DNA from: Anthopleura xanthogrammica
Lineage: Eukaryota; Cnidaria; Anthozoa; Actiniaria; Actiniidae
NCBI GenBank assembly: GCA_964019055.1
Contig: OZ025208.1
Coordinates: 9,244,539-9,308,538, forward strand
DNA length: 64,000 nucleotides
Reading direction: 5' to 3'
The notes under the pieces were generated by a model. It saw only the letters and a program-made list of their open reading frames with translations. It did not search any database and was not told where the DNA came from. The position numbers and the translations under genes are program-made. The number at the start of each line of letters is the position of its first letter. The first letter of the stretch is position 1. Below are positions 37,001-49,400 of this stretch, piece after piece.

Positions 37001-38768
37001 CGCGGAAAGATAAACTAACTGACTGCAAACAGACAGACAAACACGCATGCAAATAGAAGACAGACAAACAGGCATACAACCAATAAAACATACCTAGAAA
37101 GACCGATAAAGAGACAGACAGACAGATAGATAGTTTAAACTGACTGACTGACTGACGGTCAATAACAAGCTAGCAGAAAAGTATCAGTATTATTGATCAC
37201 GACTGATATTCTGTTTATATGCATTCGCAGGACATTCAGAAACTCTAACGTCACCATAGTGTCTAATTACCCCAAACAAGTAGAAAAGGATATCGAAATT
37301 CGGTTTTACGTTATGTTACCGTCTGGAAATGACATCAGGAAACCGAACTCCACAGTACTTCCCAAGAGTACCCTTGATAGCATCCTTGAAGCAAGCAGCA
37401 CTCAAATAGGGTCTGCTGTTGGTGCGCAAGTGAAGAGCAAGGCTGATGGTAGTACTACCGAACCTAAGGCTGACAACACCATGGATTACATTATGATCCC
37501 GGTGGGATTTGGTCTTCTAATATTTGTCATTGCTTTAGCTTGCTGTCTTCATTTCTGTCAGTAAGTAGGTTATCTTTACATTGATTCTATTCCGGCCCAA
37601 GAGCTAGAGACAGCTCATTCATGCATGCATCTCATCCACTTCCCATTCTAACCTTTTCCTCAGTTTCTGGTAGTTCTCCGTTTCTGTGTTTCTATATTAT
37701 ATTTTTGTTCAGTCTTCCCTACTTCTGCAAGCCAACTGACTTGTCTACACTGTACGTTGCTGAACATTTATAGTTTTCCATCATTTCCATAAATAGCCTT
37801 TATTTTCTCCCTCGATATTAATTCTTTCTTTGTAATATATCCGACTTATAACTGCGCGCTGCTGATTATCATTATGATCCAGTACATTTTAATTTGTTAG
37901 ATTTTTCTTATTCTTTCTTTCGTTATGAGCGTTAACCTATGCCATGAGCGTAATTTTTCGTATCTAATTTTGCTGCGTTGCAATTAAGTTTCATAGCGAA
38001 TTCAATGTTGTTTACATTACCACCCCTCGTGCAGCAGGTTTTGATTTTTACTTTGAGAGTGGAAAAAACTTCTACTTCTGAAGCAAAGTCGCGCAACAAA
38101 ATTGAACGATTTTGTTGCCCATATTATCGCAACTTTAGTTCCTCATCCATTTAACACTACATCAAGTTTTGTGTATAAAACTTATTGACATGTAATTTTT
38201 TGTCTACAGTAAAAGAAAATTGGAACAAATCAAGAAAGAAGAGAGACGCCAATTCCTTTTAAAGCAAAAGTCAGAAAGTTCAAAACCGCAGAGTCCTTTC
38301 CAAGCACCTCCCGTCAAACAAATACCAGAAGTCGCAGTTAAACCACAACAAAGACAAGAACCAAGACTTTATTACGAAAACGAACACGATAGCGACCAAG
38401 ATGTGAAGGAAAAAAAACATAAACCTCCGACAAGGGTTAATGGAAGACACGAAGATGAAGAACACATTGAACATTTATACGATATCGTTGATGATTCTTA
38501 TTTAAACAAAGAACGTGAAGAAAAGGGTAAAGGGGGAGAAGAGTTAAGCGAGGAGAGTGACCATGAGAGAAGACGCTCAAAACGCAGGAAGAAGAAGAGA
38601 CGGCATAAAAAACAAAGTAGCTCACCGCAACATGAGGACAACCATGAGTACGAATCAGATGAAGACGATTTTCCTCCACCACATGTACTGGAGGATGAGG
38701 ATATATCTTCTAGACTCCCCCCTCCAAGAAAGCTGCCACCGCTGCGAGGACAAACAACGAAAATGTAG
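24703..38768 (+). CDS. EGF / mucin-like / laminin-G single-pass receptor
   Basis: Eleven exons join in phase: 24703-26929, 27401-27677, 28023-28249, 28587-28865, 29027-29872, 30236-30428, 30837-31131, 31404-31488, 36558-36726, 37231-37560 and 38210-38768, giving about 1828 residues. Order: signal peptide (~1-33, cleaved near VLA-QN), an N-terminal region, four EGF modules (~200-365), a Ser/Thr-rich mucin-like stretch (~366-700), EGF, laminin-G, two EGFs, laminin-G, two EGFs, laminin-G, and a SEA-like or unknown juxtamembrane domain (~1477-1590). A TM helix (~1618-1641, PVGFGLLIFVIALACCLHF) and a 186-residue acidic/basic tail with a KRRKKKRRHKK patch follow. The layout recalls Crumbs and neurexin-type adhesion receptors, but the tail lacks the Crumbs ERLI ending (it ends GQTTKM). 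Donor at 31488 (A|GTAACC) is weak and precedes a 5-kb intron; phase continuity supports it. Likely epithelial or neural adhesion; inference. Confidence 0.85.
28432..28495. repeat. (GA)n tract in intron
   Basis: AGAGAGAGAGAG-rich purine tract in the intron between the third and fourth exons of the EGF/laminin-G gene. Confidence 0.85.
31489..36557. other. Long intron of the EGF/laminin-G gene
   Basis: Five kilobases without supportable coding sequence on either strand. Degenerate TGACTGA repeats occupy about 34430-34630. A low-quality repeat rich in CTGG/CCAG motifs lies at 33660-33810. An AT-rich background otherwise. An alternative view is that two adjacent genes meet here; the joining phase (1 to 1) and the need for a membrane anchor favour one gene. 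Confidence 0.45.
36890..37155. repeat. (ACAG)n / (GA)n / (GACT)n simple repeats in intron
   Basis: Mixed tetranucleotide AGAC and dinucleotide GA arrays between exons 9 and 10 of the EGF/laminin-G gene. Confidence 0.9.
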
Positions 38769-38861
38769 AAAGTAATTTGCGATCGTTATCACTTGTGCAG
38801 TTCCGGCGCCGTTAAACAAACATGAAGTTTTTGGTCTATGATCATATAAGCGACGCTTTAA

Positions 38862-39244
38862 ATCTACGGACACACGGTGCAACATTGCGCGCAATGTTGC
38901 AGGCAGACAATCGATGTCGCGAGCTATGTCGCACGACGCATTTTGTTGCACGCAATGTTACGGAAGTAGAAAACGATCGCGATCCTACTTCATCAATTAA
39001 CATTGCCTGCAATATTGCGCAATGTTGCAACGTGTGTCCGCGCCTTAATGCAATGGGTCAATACAATGTGATCCGATGCATCGCTTCTGGGTGTTAAGGC
39101 ATGGGCATATGGTGATACATTGCGCGCAATATTGCAGGCAATGTTGCTGAAGTAGGATCAAATTGCGTCTTGTGACATGGCTCGCCACATCGATTGTCTG
39201 CAACATTTAAATGCGCGCAATGTTGTACCGTGTGTCCGTAGCTT
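38862..39244. mobile_element. MITE rich in GCAATGTTGC motifs
   Basis: Ends CTACGGACACACGGTGCAAC (38868) and GTACCGTGTGTCCGTAG (39224-39240) are inverted. Inside, GCGCAATGTTGC-type palindromes recur in both orientations at least six times. Non-coding, about 130 bp downstream of the EGF/laminin-G stop codon. Confidence 0.75.
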
Positions 39245-40338
39245 AGAAAGTTCTGTATCTCCAGTTCCTCCTATTAGAATGAGCAAGTTTAGCCGGATCA
39301 CGCGACAGAGAAACAATGGATAAACATGATCGACGTATACGTCAAAGCATACCGAGCTCAATTGGAGGGCAAAACAAATGAATTTCAATCTCCCGAGAAA
39401 TGGAAACCTATTGTTTTGTCCTCCAAATTAAGCTGCGTTCCAAAGTGCTGCAAGGGACTACGCTAAATTTCTGGTATTTCTGATACTATACAAGAAGTAC
39501 CCTGACACTATACAGTCTCGAAATTATGTCAAAACTTTAAAATAACGAACCGGTTGTATTTTGTGACGGATTGACCTGGTGATGTGATTCAGGTAGTTTC
39601 TCCAGCATTCTTGGAGACTAAACATTAGTACTCAAGAAAAATTGTCCTTGCACTTTGTCATACTACGAAATATTTCACAATGGAACTGCATAAATGAATC
39701 AGGATCAAATCCAGTTCTAAAAAAAATAGATTTATTTATTCAGTTCCCGGCTACTATTTTTTTTTGTTATCGCTAATCATCACCGCAAAGTACAGCAGTG
39801 GCGCAGCTCAACGGGGTTGAACTGAAAGCATTGTGAAGGCGCCTCTGGCAGTCCATGTATGACCCTGAAGCACAGCTCTAACCAGTTTGAAATTAGTTAA
39901 AAAAACTATCAAACACAAAACCTCCAAAACCTTCCCACATGACCTTATTTATTGGCTTTTCTGATAAAAATAATATTTATGCCAAAAATACTTTGTGTAT
40001 ATAGTCCAGTAGATAAGCAAAAGATCGAGAGCAATATAAACGGTGTGCTTAGCATACACTTAGATATATGATGTCAATATGTAAAAAAAAATGTCTGTAT
40101 ATTTTAAGTTTGAACATGCAACATGTCCAAATAAATGATACAAAGTGTAGATGCAGTTACAAGAGTCTCTTACATGCGCAACAGAAATCTGCGCAACAAC
40201 TTCTTCTCCAACTTCAAACGGCATTATTTTTGCGACGCGCAACATTTACCCATTTTATCTAAGTGGGTTCCCTGTGTCTTTAGTAGAAAAGAAAGCTGGG
40301 AGCTGGGAACAAGTCAGATATTCAAAATGGCGGCTCAC
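39245..40338. other. Intergenic, upstream flank of the giant transposon
   Basis: No gene seen. The last ~150 bp carry features expected of a promoter (see 40325-40335). The sequence before the insertion point should be the original upstream region of the NUP42-like gene. Confidence 0.4.
40325..40335 (+). promoter_or_regulatory. YY1-like motif, probable displaced NUP42 promoter element
   Basis: AAAATGGCGGC matches the known YY1 site AAnATGGCGGC, which in animal promoters often lies just downstream of the transcription start, in this orientation. It ends 4 bp before the 9-bp target duplication. Joined across the insertion it would lie about 100 bp upstream of the NUP42-like ATG at 62675, a usual distance. 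Confidence 0.45.
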
Positions 40339-40347
40339 TTGAACTTT
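40339..40347 (+). repeat. Left target-site duplication (9 bp)
   Basis: TTGAACTTT, repeated exactly at 62585-62593 on the other side of the giant element. Nine bases is the usual duplication length of Mutator-like elements. Confidence 0.75.
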
Positions 40348-40353
40348 ACGTAC

Positions 40354-40380
40354 TCCTAAATACAGGAATCGCTCATTCAT
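40354..40380 (+). repeat. Left outer terminal inverted repeat
   Basis: 27 bp beginning TCCTAAATACAGGAATCGCT, matching the inverse of 62552-62578 except for one A/G difference. Six or so bases outside it on either side are dissimilar before the 9-bp duplication. Confidence 0.8.
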
Positions 40381-40428
40381 TTCAACATATATTTCGTAAA
40401 TGATCGTCTACCGAGTTATCGTTATTTT

Positions 40429-42966
40429 AGGTATCTCAGAGTATCATAAACTATCCTGAGTATCCTTAGCTATCCACGACCACACTACCTATCCTATAGG
40501 TATCCCTAGGTACCCCTGCATATCCCAGGGTATCCCTGCATATCCCTGTGTATCCCTAACTATCCCTGAGTATCCTTAGCTATCCCTGAATATCCTTAAC
40601 TATCCCTGAGTATCCTTAGCTATCCCTGAGTATCCTTAACTATCCCTGAGTATCCTTAGCTATCCCTGAGTATCCTTAACTATCCTTGGGTATCCTTAGC
40701 TATCCCTGAATATCCTTAACTATCCCTGAGTATCCTTAGCTATACCTGAGCATCCTTAGCTATCCTTGGGTATCCTTAGATATCCCTGAGTATCCTTAAC
40801 TATCCCTGAGTATCCTTAACTATCCCTGAGTATCCTTAACTATACCTGAGTGTCCTTAGCTATCCCAGGGTATCCTTAGCTATCCCTGAGTATCCTTAAC
40901 TATCCCTGAGTATCCTTAGTTATCCCTGAGTATCCTTAACTATCCCTGAATATCCTTATCTATCCCTGAGTATCCCTAACTATCCCTGAGTATCCTTAGT
41001 TATCCCTGCATATCCTTAGCTATCCCTGAATATCCTTACCTATCCCTGAGTATCCTTAGCTATACCTGAGTATCCTTAGCTATCCCTGAGTATCCTTAGC
41101 TATCCCTGAGTATCCTTAACTATCCCTGAGTATCCTTAACTATCCCTGAGTATCCTTAACTATCCCTGAGTATCCTTAGCTATCCCAGGGTATCCTTAGT
41201 TATCCCTGAGTATCCTTAACTATCCCTGAGTATCCTTAACTATCCCTGAGTATCCTTAACTATCCCTGAGTATCCTTAACTATCCCAGGGTATCCTTAGC
41301 TATCCCTGAGTATCCTTAACTATCCCTGAGTATCCTTAGTTATCCTTGAGTATCCTTAACTATCCCTGAATATCCTTAGCTATCCCAGGGTGTCCTTAGT
41401 TATCCCTGAGTATCCTTAACTATCCCTGAGTATCCTTAACTATCTCTGAGTATCCTTAACTATACCTGAGTGTCCTTAGCTATCCCAGGGTATCCTTAGC
41501 TATCCCTGAGTATCCTTAACTATACCTGAGTATCCTTAGCTATCCCAGGGTATCCTTAGTTATCCCTGAGTATCCTTAACTATCCCTGAGTATCCTTAAC
41601 TATACCTGAGTATCCTTAGCTATCCCAGGGTATCCTTAGTTATCCCTGAGTATCCTTAACTATCCCTGAGTATCCTTAGTTATCCCTGAGTATCCTTAAC
41701 TATCCCAGGGTATCCTTAGCTATCCCTGAGTATCCTTAACTATCCCTGAGTATCCTTAGTTATCCCTGAGTATCCTTAACTATCCCTGAGTATCCTTAAC
41801 TATCCCTGAGTATCCTTAACTATACCTGAGTGTCCTTAGCTATCCCAGGGTATCCTTAGCTATCCCTGAGTATCCTTAACTATCCCTGAGTATCCTTAAC
41901 TATCCCTGAATATCCTTATCTATCCCTGAGTATCCCTAACTATCCCTGAGTATCCTTAGTTATCCCTGCATATCCTTAGCTATCCCTGAATATCCTTACC
42001 TATCCCTGAGTATCCTTAGCTATACCTGAGTATCCTTAGCTATCCCTGAGTATCCTTAGCTATCCCTGAGTATCCTTAACTATCCCTGAGTATCCTTAAC
42101 TATCCCTGAGTATCCTTAACTATCCCTGAGTATCCTTAGCTATCCCAGGGTATCCTTAGTTATCCCTGAGTATCCTTAACTATCCCTGAGTATCCTTAAC
42201 TATCCCTGAGTATCCTTAACTATCCCTGAGTATCCTTAACTATCCCAGGGTATCCTTAGCTATCCCTGAGTATCCTTAACTATCCCTGAGTATCCTTAGT
42301 TATCCTTGAGTATCCTTAACTATCCCTGAATATCTTTAGCTATCCCAGGGTGTCCTTAGTTATCCCTGAGTATCCTTAACTATCCCTGAGTATCCTTAAC
42401 TATCTCTGAGTATCCTTAACTATACCTGAGTGTCCTTAGCTATCCCAGGGTATCCTTAGCTATCCCTGAGTATCCTTAACTATACCTGAGTATCCTTAGC
42501 TATCCCAGGGTATCCTTAGTTATCCCTGAGTATCCTTAACTATCCCTGAGTATCCTTAACTATACCTGAGTATCCTTAGCTATCCCAGGGTATCCTTAGT
42601 TATCCCTGAGTATCCTTAACTATCCCTGAGTATCCTTAGTTATCCCTGAGTATCCTTAACTATCCCAGGGTATCCTTAGCTATCCCTGAGTATCCTTAAC
42701 TATCCCTGAGTATCCTTAGTTATCCCTGAGTATCCTTAACTATCCCTGAGTATCCTTAGCTATCCTTGGGTATCCTTAGTTATCCCTGAGTATCCTTAAC
42801 TATCCCTGAGTATCCTTAGCTATACCTGAGTATCCTTAGCTATCCTTGGGTATCCTTAGATATCCCTGAGTATCCTTAACTATCCTAAGGTATCCTTAGC
42901 TATACCTGAGTATTCTTAGGTGAACTCGAGTATCCTTAGCTATCCCTGGGTATCCTTGGGTATCCC
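40429..42966 (+). repeat. Left satellite array, ~20-bp unit (~125 copies)
   Basis: The unit is TATCCCTGAGTATCCTTAAC with common variants (TAGC or TAGT ending; CCAGGG or CCTGAA middle). It is itself a dimer of TATCC-headed 10-mers. Edges are degenerate, the middle homogeneous. Positions 40921-41800 and 41881-42760 are almost identical at a 960-bp offset (48 units). It has no open frame of note. The array on the right end is the same satellite inverted. Confidence 0.97.
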
Positions 42967-42969
42967 CCA

Positions 42970-43140
42970 GTATATCCTTAAGACAATATTTCGGGTTTCT
43001 GATCTAATATAAAACATAACATTCACACAACATATTTAAACAGAAAAATCTGTTTATTTAACATTTTGATATCAAATCATTAATTAATCAATAAACTTAC
43101 ACCCTAACAGTAGTGCTAATTCTAGCCACATCGATCTGCT
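42970..43140 (+). repeat. Left inner inverted repeat
   Basis: From AGTATATCCTTAAGACAA to GCCACATCGATCTGCT; the inverse is at 60298-60505. The part from TCTGTTTATTTAACAT to the inner end matches almost base for base over ~95 bp. The outer part is interrupted by a ~30-bp insertion on the right side. Confidence 0.9.
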
Positions 43141-43444
43141 TAATGGTATCAGTGCAAAGGATCATGTAGAATGGAGGGGGACAGAAATTAGGATGACAAA
43201 AAATTTGGAAAGGGAAGGAATATCAACACGACAGGATATTATTTACCATAAATATTTCAGAATAATAAACAATAAAATTCATGGCAATTTAAAAAGATTT
43301 GAAGGCAAAGTTTCAAAGAGAACCATAAATAATTTTTTTTGAAAAATCAACTAATAACTCATATTTTTCATGTGAAACACAATGTTACATATCATCATGA
43401 AATAGGGCAATTTCATATTGCTTAGGATTTATAAAAGTTTTGAA

Positions 43445-46400
43445 TTAGATGGTTTCATGTAATTCACACTGGTTGCAAAGCCACTCATCTTCTGTACTTT
43501 CTTCAGTAACTTTCACACAGAACCTGCAGATAAATGAAACATTATTAGCTCATGAATATACTTCATGATTTCTTTTCGATATGTGATTAGCGTGTGTGTA
43601 ACTAAAACCTGCAACCAATAAATAAATGGGAGGAGACAATAATTTCAAAATTAACAAAACCATTTAATATATGTGTGGATGAAAAGATTATTACAATTTT
43701 ATATGTTTGTTGATTAATATCTTAGCTTGTTTATATGAAATTATAGGGAGTATATAATTTAAATCAATTCCAATTTTATTTTAAGCTGGAGGCGATTGTT
43801 TTATTAAATATGAAAATAATTAATCAATTTATTTTTTAATTTGACCTTGGCAAGAAAGAATGGCAACATTTTGGTAAAGCAGATACTCAGTATGTACGTA
43901 AGTACGTTGTTCAGTCATGATTTCAAGTTAGTTTCAACCACGTATTTTTGCCCTGAAGATGCACCGGGAGTGCAAAAGCTCTGCTTACTTATTAAACATA
44001 TAGATTATGTGGTTGAAACTGCCGTAAATCCTCCATTAAGCCCCCCCTCTAATAAGCCTCCCCTTTTTAAAGGAAGAAATTTATTAAGCCCCCCTCTCTA
44101 TTAAACCCCCCTCCCCTTCCCTTCCTAATCCCCTCCCATTTGGGGAACTATGAAGTAATTAGTTACAACTAACAACATACCAATGAAACCACTGAGCACA
44201 ACTATCACATTGAATCATGTTAACAAAAGTAATTTCATCACAAAGTGCACATGTCCATTCCTGCTGCAGCTGTTCAACTAAACAAAAAAATATAATGAAG
44301 TTGAAATAATATATATATGCATTGAGAACTAATTTACTAGGAATTTGTCTGAAATTGGCAAAGGGTAGTTAAGAGAACAGAGGAAACATAATTAGGTCAT
44401 AAATTTCCATAGTGCAACAGCAAAAGTTAAATAGTTTTTGAAATTAAACTTTTTTTCCTTCCCTGCAGGGGATGGTGAAAAAGACCACCTGTAGGCGGCC
44501 GTAGTAAATTGATTAACAATTAGAAGGGACCGGAACCCCTCGAAAACTATCAGCTGATAGAAATCTCGAGTTCGTCTTCTAATTGTTAATTATTATGTGC
44601 TTACATGGCTCATGAAGAGCTGCCAAATTGGTATAGATAATATTACTCTTTATAAGAACATATTGTTGTATATACTTGCCAGCTTTCAAAACATTCTGCC
44701 AGGCAATTTCTTGAAAGGCAACCTTGGCTTTCCTTGGCAACGGAACTTCTACCATCTCTCCTGGAATACCTGTCAGCACAAGTTGATTTGCACCAATAAC
44801 CTTACCATGAGCAAATGTGTCATGTATAACACTTGCCGTTGTTAGTACCTCAAGCCATTTCATCGTGTTCTCATCTATAGACAAACAACAAACTTACGTT
44901 AATTCTTAAACATCTCATGTTTGATTAAGATTTTTCTTATAATGAACAAGCCCGGCAAAAAAATTAAGTCTAGAGATCATTTAACTCCAAATATGCAGAC
45001 AAATACAAAGCACGTCCATCGTGGGATTTTTACCTACTATAATCAAATTAAGTTGATTAAAACAAAGCAAAAAAATGGGTAAAAACTCAACAGTTCTGGG
45101 TCTCAAGGAAGCAACACAAAAATCTCAGGCCTGTACACCATCCAGACTAATAAGTTAACAATCTGCACCATTTCATCATCTGGTTGGTTTCCTACCCACC
45201 TGCCATCACCCTACCATTCCTTTAACATATATGGCATGATTATGTTTACTTTCTGATACATTCCCTTTACATTACCATATTACTTTACCATCCATAACTT
45301 GCTGTTACCTAACCATTACCTTCCCAAAAAGATGCAGATAACTTATTGACTACTTATCCAGCATATTCCAACCACTTACCAACCATTTTTATGACCACTT
45401 ACTGAGCACTAAACATATGGTGCAGATTGTCAATGGGCAACAAGTGAAAAAGAACATATGTTTGAATGTGCACCCCACTTCAATTCTCCTTCCATTGAGA
45501 AGGGTTTATTATTTTATCGTAAACATACTCACCTTTCTGCAATTCCTGCATACATCTTTTTTCCATTTCCTTTACCAGATTCTGTTTCTCTGACGAGGTT
45601 GGTCTTCCATATCTGATATTACTTCTGACTTTCTTTTTTTTGGTGGAAGAGAATCGATGCTGTCGTTCTATGTTCTTGTGCTTACCTCTCTGGGGTTTTG
45701 ACAATTCTGCACTTGGTACATTGGATGCTGTCATTCCTTTTAAGCCTTTCAGGATATTCTGACTGGTCACCAGATGCTTGTCAACTTCTTTTAGAACCTC
45801 GATATCTTCTACCTCTTTTAGATCCCCAGCCATTGCAAGCAATTTCCTTTCAATCTCTTGTTTTTTTTGGGCCAAATCTGTTGTGTTACAACTTGCTTGG
45901 CACAAGGAACTTGTGAAGTCGACTTCTTCATCTTCAACAAGACTAATCGCAGATGTGGTAGTGCTAGATGTTGCTTGAGAAATTTGCCTTTGCCATCTCT
46001 TAATGAGGTGAATATGCTTGCATATTCCTGTGACTGCCAAATTATCTGGGCAATTACAGGTAAAGGAATGGATACATATGCCACAATCAGTGCATATCAG
46101 TGGGCAACATGGATTTTCCTTTACTTGCTGCACAACATAAACGTTGGTGCTTTCTTCACCTGTGACTTCATACCTCAGATCATCTATTTCTTTGATACAC
46201 TCAAAGCTCATGGAGGTGCTTTTTGCATGCCTGGTGTTGATTTCTCTTGATCTGTGACTTATCTTGCCCTTTGTGAGTTTTAGGATCCTCTCAAATCCTT
46301 TGTCCCTTGCAAACTTTACAAGGGATACCAGACAGTTATCAAGTCTCTTATTGGACTTTCCTTTAAGATAGCTGTACTTGAATGTTCTGTGGAACGCTTC

Positions 46401-49400
46401 GACATACATATTTGTGTTGATTCCGCTAGCTTTTCTATAGACAAATGCCCATTCTTTTTTTCTTGCTGGCCAATACTGATTAAAATAGATGCAGAAGGCT
46501 TTAAGGTTTGGGGAGGCTTTTAAAAACTCTTGTACCAGCAGTAGATTTCTCTCAAAGTCATCTTCATCGCTTTCTTCTAGAAGTAGCCTCAACCGCTTGT
46601 ATGTTTCTGCCTCAACCTCTACATCTCCAATTTTCTTCCTCAGCTCCTCTCTCCAGGCTTTATCCACATGCCATGTACATAAGAGCTGTTGAGGTCTTGG
46701 CCCTCCCATTACAGCTACCCAGGCATTATAAAACTGTTGTGCCATATCACTCATCAGCCAAGCAGCAGCTATTTCACCACAGTTTGCTCTTAATTGAGTA
46801 AACATGATGCACAAGCTAGTGAAGTCTTCATGATTTGATAAGCACCAAGCCACAGGGAATCCCTCTCCAAATTCGTCCACCACCAACAATGTAATGAGAA
46901 GAAAATCATAAGCATTTGTGCCATGTGTACTATCAATACACACTCCTTTGGGACCAAATTTTTTAAGCATGTTTTTTTGGAGCGGGTTCTGGATCACAAT
47001 CATGAAATCTTCAACTGACATGTCGATATCATCTGGAGGACTATCTCCTTGCATTTTCATGAAAAGGATTGGGTTATTTTCCCCGAGTTTTTCCCATTCA
47101 GAAACTAAAATGGACACACTTATTTGGTCATTAGAGTGCTTTTGGACTGTGTTTATTCCAAAACACTTTTCAATATTCTGGATGTCTTTCTTTGTAAGCA
47201 GATGATCTCTTTTAATCTTGGAGGCATTGTCTCTCACATCATCCAGGATACGATCATAAGGAACACCCTTCAGCAGTTTTGCAGCAACCTCAGAGCGAAT
47301 ATCGTCTGAGATCCACAAATGCTGCAGCTCTTTATGATGACCATAATGGTCATAGCATACTTCTGTAGTAACCATGCCTTTCTTGTCTATGGACACTATC
47401 ATGGTACATGTGCAGTTCATGTCAATTTTGCAGGATCCTGTAATGGGTGTATAGGAAACACATATAAGTGTCCAGATGTCTATATAAGTTTAAAGTCCCG
47501 GGGGGGGGGGGGGACTCAGGGGGTAAAGTATCGGGTATGCTCGTCGGAAATTTCCTAAAATACCCCTAAAAGATACCGGAAGTTTTTTCAAAAGGGCGTG
47601 GCTTGGCAAATTTTAACCCCTAAGAAATACCACAAAAATAATACTATTACAAAATAAAGGCTTTTGAAATGTTTTTCCTTGAGTAATATTCCGAGTTTAC
47701 GCAGGCATACGTATTGCGTTATTATGCGATGGGCTAGTTCCTTTTTCAACACCCTAAAATATACCAGAAAGTGTTAATTTGCTAAACCTCAAATTTAAGA
47801 CCCTAAAAGATACCAAATCGCTGATTTTTACCCCTAAGGGATACGACGAGCATACCCGATACTTTTTCCACGGAGTCCCCCCCCCGGGTTTAAAGTTTAT
47901 ATAAGTTTAAAGCTTAAGTTTCAAAAAAAGGTTTAGTACTGGATGCCCTGAATACTGTATTGTGTGTATATATATAAAGTTACACTCTAATTGTACGCCC
48001 ATTCACTGAACTTACTAGTAAAAACTGAAAAAAAATATTTTTCCCCCTGCCTTTAAGGTGACTGCTTACTTTTGAACGCTCGATTTGAGCTCACGATGAG
48101 CGCGCGCAAAATTACCGCTGAATAGAATACGAAATTTTATTTAGGAAACATACACGTTTTGAACTTCAAATTTTGCACGGTACTCTCTATTTTTTATAAG
48201 CTTAATTGAAAGAACTTCTAAAAACCTACGTTATAAATTTCTTAAAAAAGTTAAAATTTATAACGCATGAAAAAATAGATTTTTGTATGAATTTTTTTTC
48301 CACTTTATGAGAATTTTTAGGGCACTGAAAGAACGAAATATGACAAAAAAGGTATTTCTTTGTCTTTTGCTCAAAAATATCCATGTGGTATTGTAGAATG
48401 ATTCTTTAGCCGGCATTTGTGCATGATATAGCCTGCAAAGAACTATTACCTTATGAGTTGTAAAAAAAAATTCTGATCACTTCCGGTTGCGCAATTTCTG
48501 CTTCAAAAACTCGCGCGTAGGCATCAAATAAAAAAATCGTAGTTTAAAAGAAAGTTTAAAATGTTTTCCAAAAGTAGCCAGTCACCTTCATATAACTCAT
48601 TTGCATACCTTGAACTTTAGAATGACGTTCACCCTTTCCTTTTTTCTTTTGAATACCAGAACGATTGCACTGTAAATACTGAACTTCACATTCATCTTGT
48701 TTTGCTTTTTGCTTGCTACCTGAAATCACAAATAATTTGAACCTTTTATTTATTTTAAAATGCTTCAAACCAAGAACAAGGATTAGAAATAACAAGACTC
48801 AAAAGCAAGTGCTTTATATGTTCACATCACAAAACCTACATTTTCATAATTGACTGGTCAACACCCTTCTTTATGAATCTACCCTGCGAGCAGAGGAAGT
48901 TTCTCTGCTCGCTCGGAGGGTATATGAATCACTATTATAAAATAACTTTGATATTACGCGCGCTCTGATTGGTCAAAAAGCCATGTTTTATGAGAGCATA
49001 ATACATGCTCACGTCATTTTTTTTCTCTCTCGAAAAGTTAGTTATTTTATAAAAGCAATAAAAACAGTTTTCCGTGTATTATACTCTGATAAAGACACTT
49101 GGGATGTGGAGAGAACACTTGAGAAGCTGGAAACCACTCCGCTACGCGTCGTGGTTTCCTACGCTTCTCTCGTGTTCTCTCCACATCCCGCGTGTCTTTA
49201 TCAGAGTATAATACACGGAAAACTGTTTTTTATTCCTTAAATCGTACCAAAACACCAAAGGTCGTTTCCCCAACTAGCTTGTAGCTAAATACATTGACAC
49301 GTAAATAAAGTTTATCTAAGTTTATCTATATATATGACTCAGTAGATGAAATCCTTCAAAAGGAGGTGAACGGAAACAGGAACCTTCCCGAATCAGCCAA

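Noticed and set aside
38822..39097. 91-codon frame downstream of the receptor gene
   Set aside because: It lies in a MITE with inverted ends and no coding bias.
40429..42966. CRISPR-like or telomere-like array
   Set aside because: Units are contiguous without unique spacers, and the motif is not TTAGGG. The organism is a eukaryote and the array is paired with an inverted copy.
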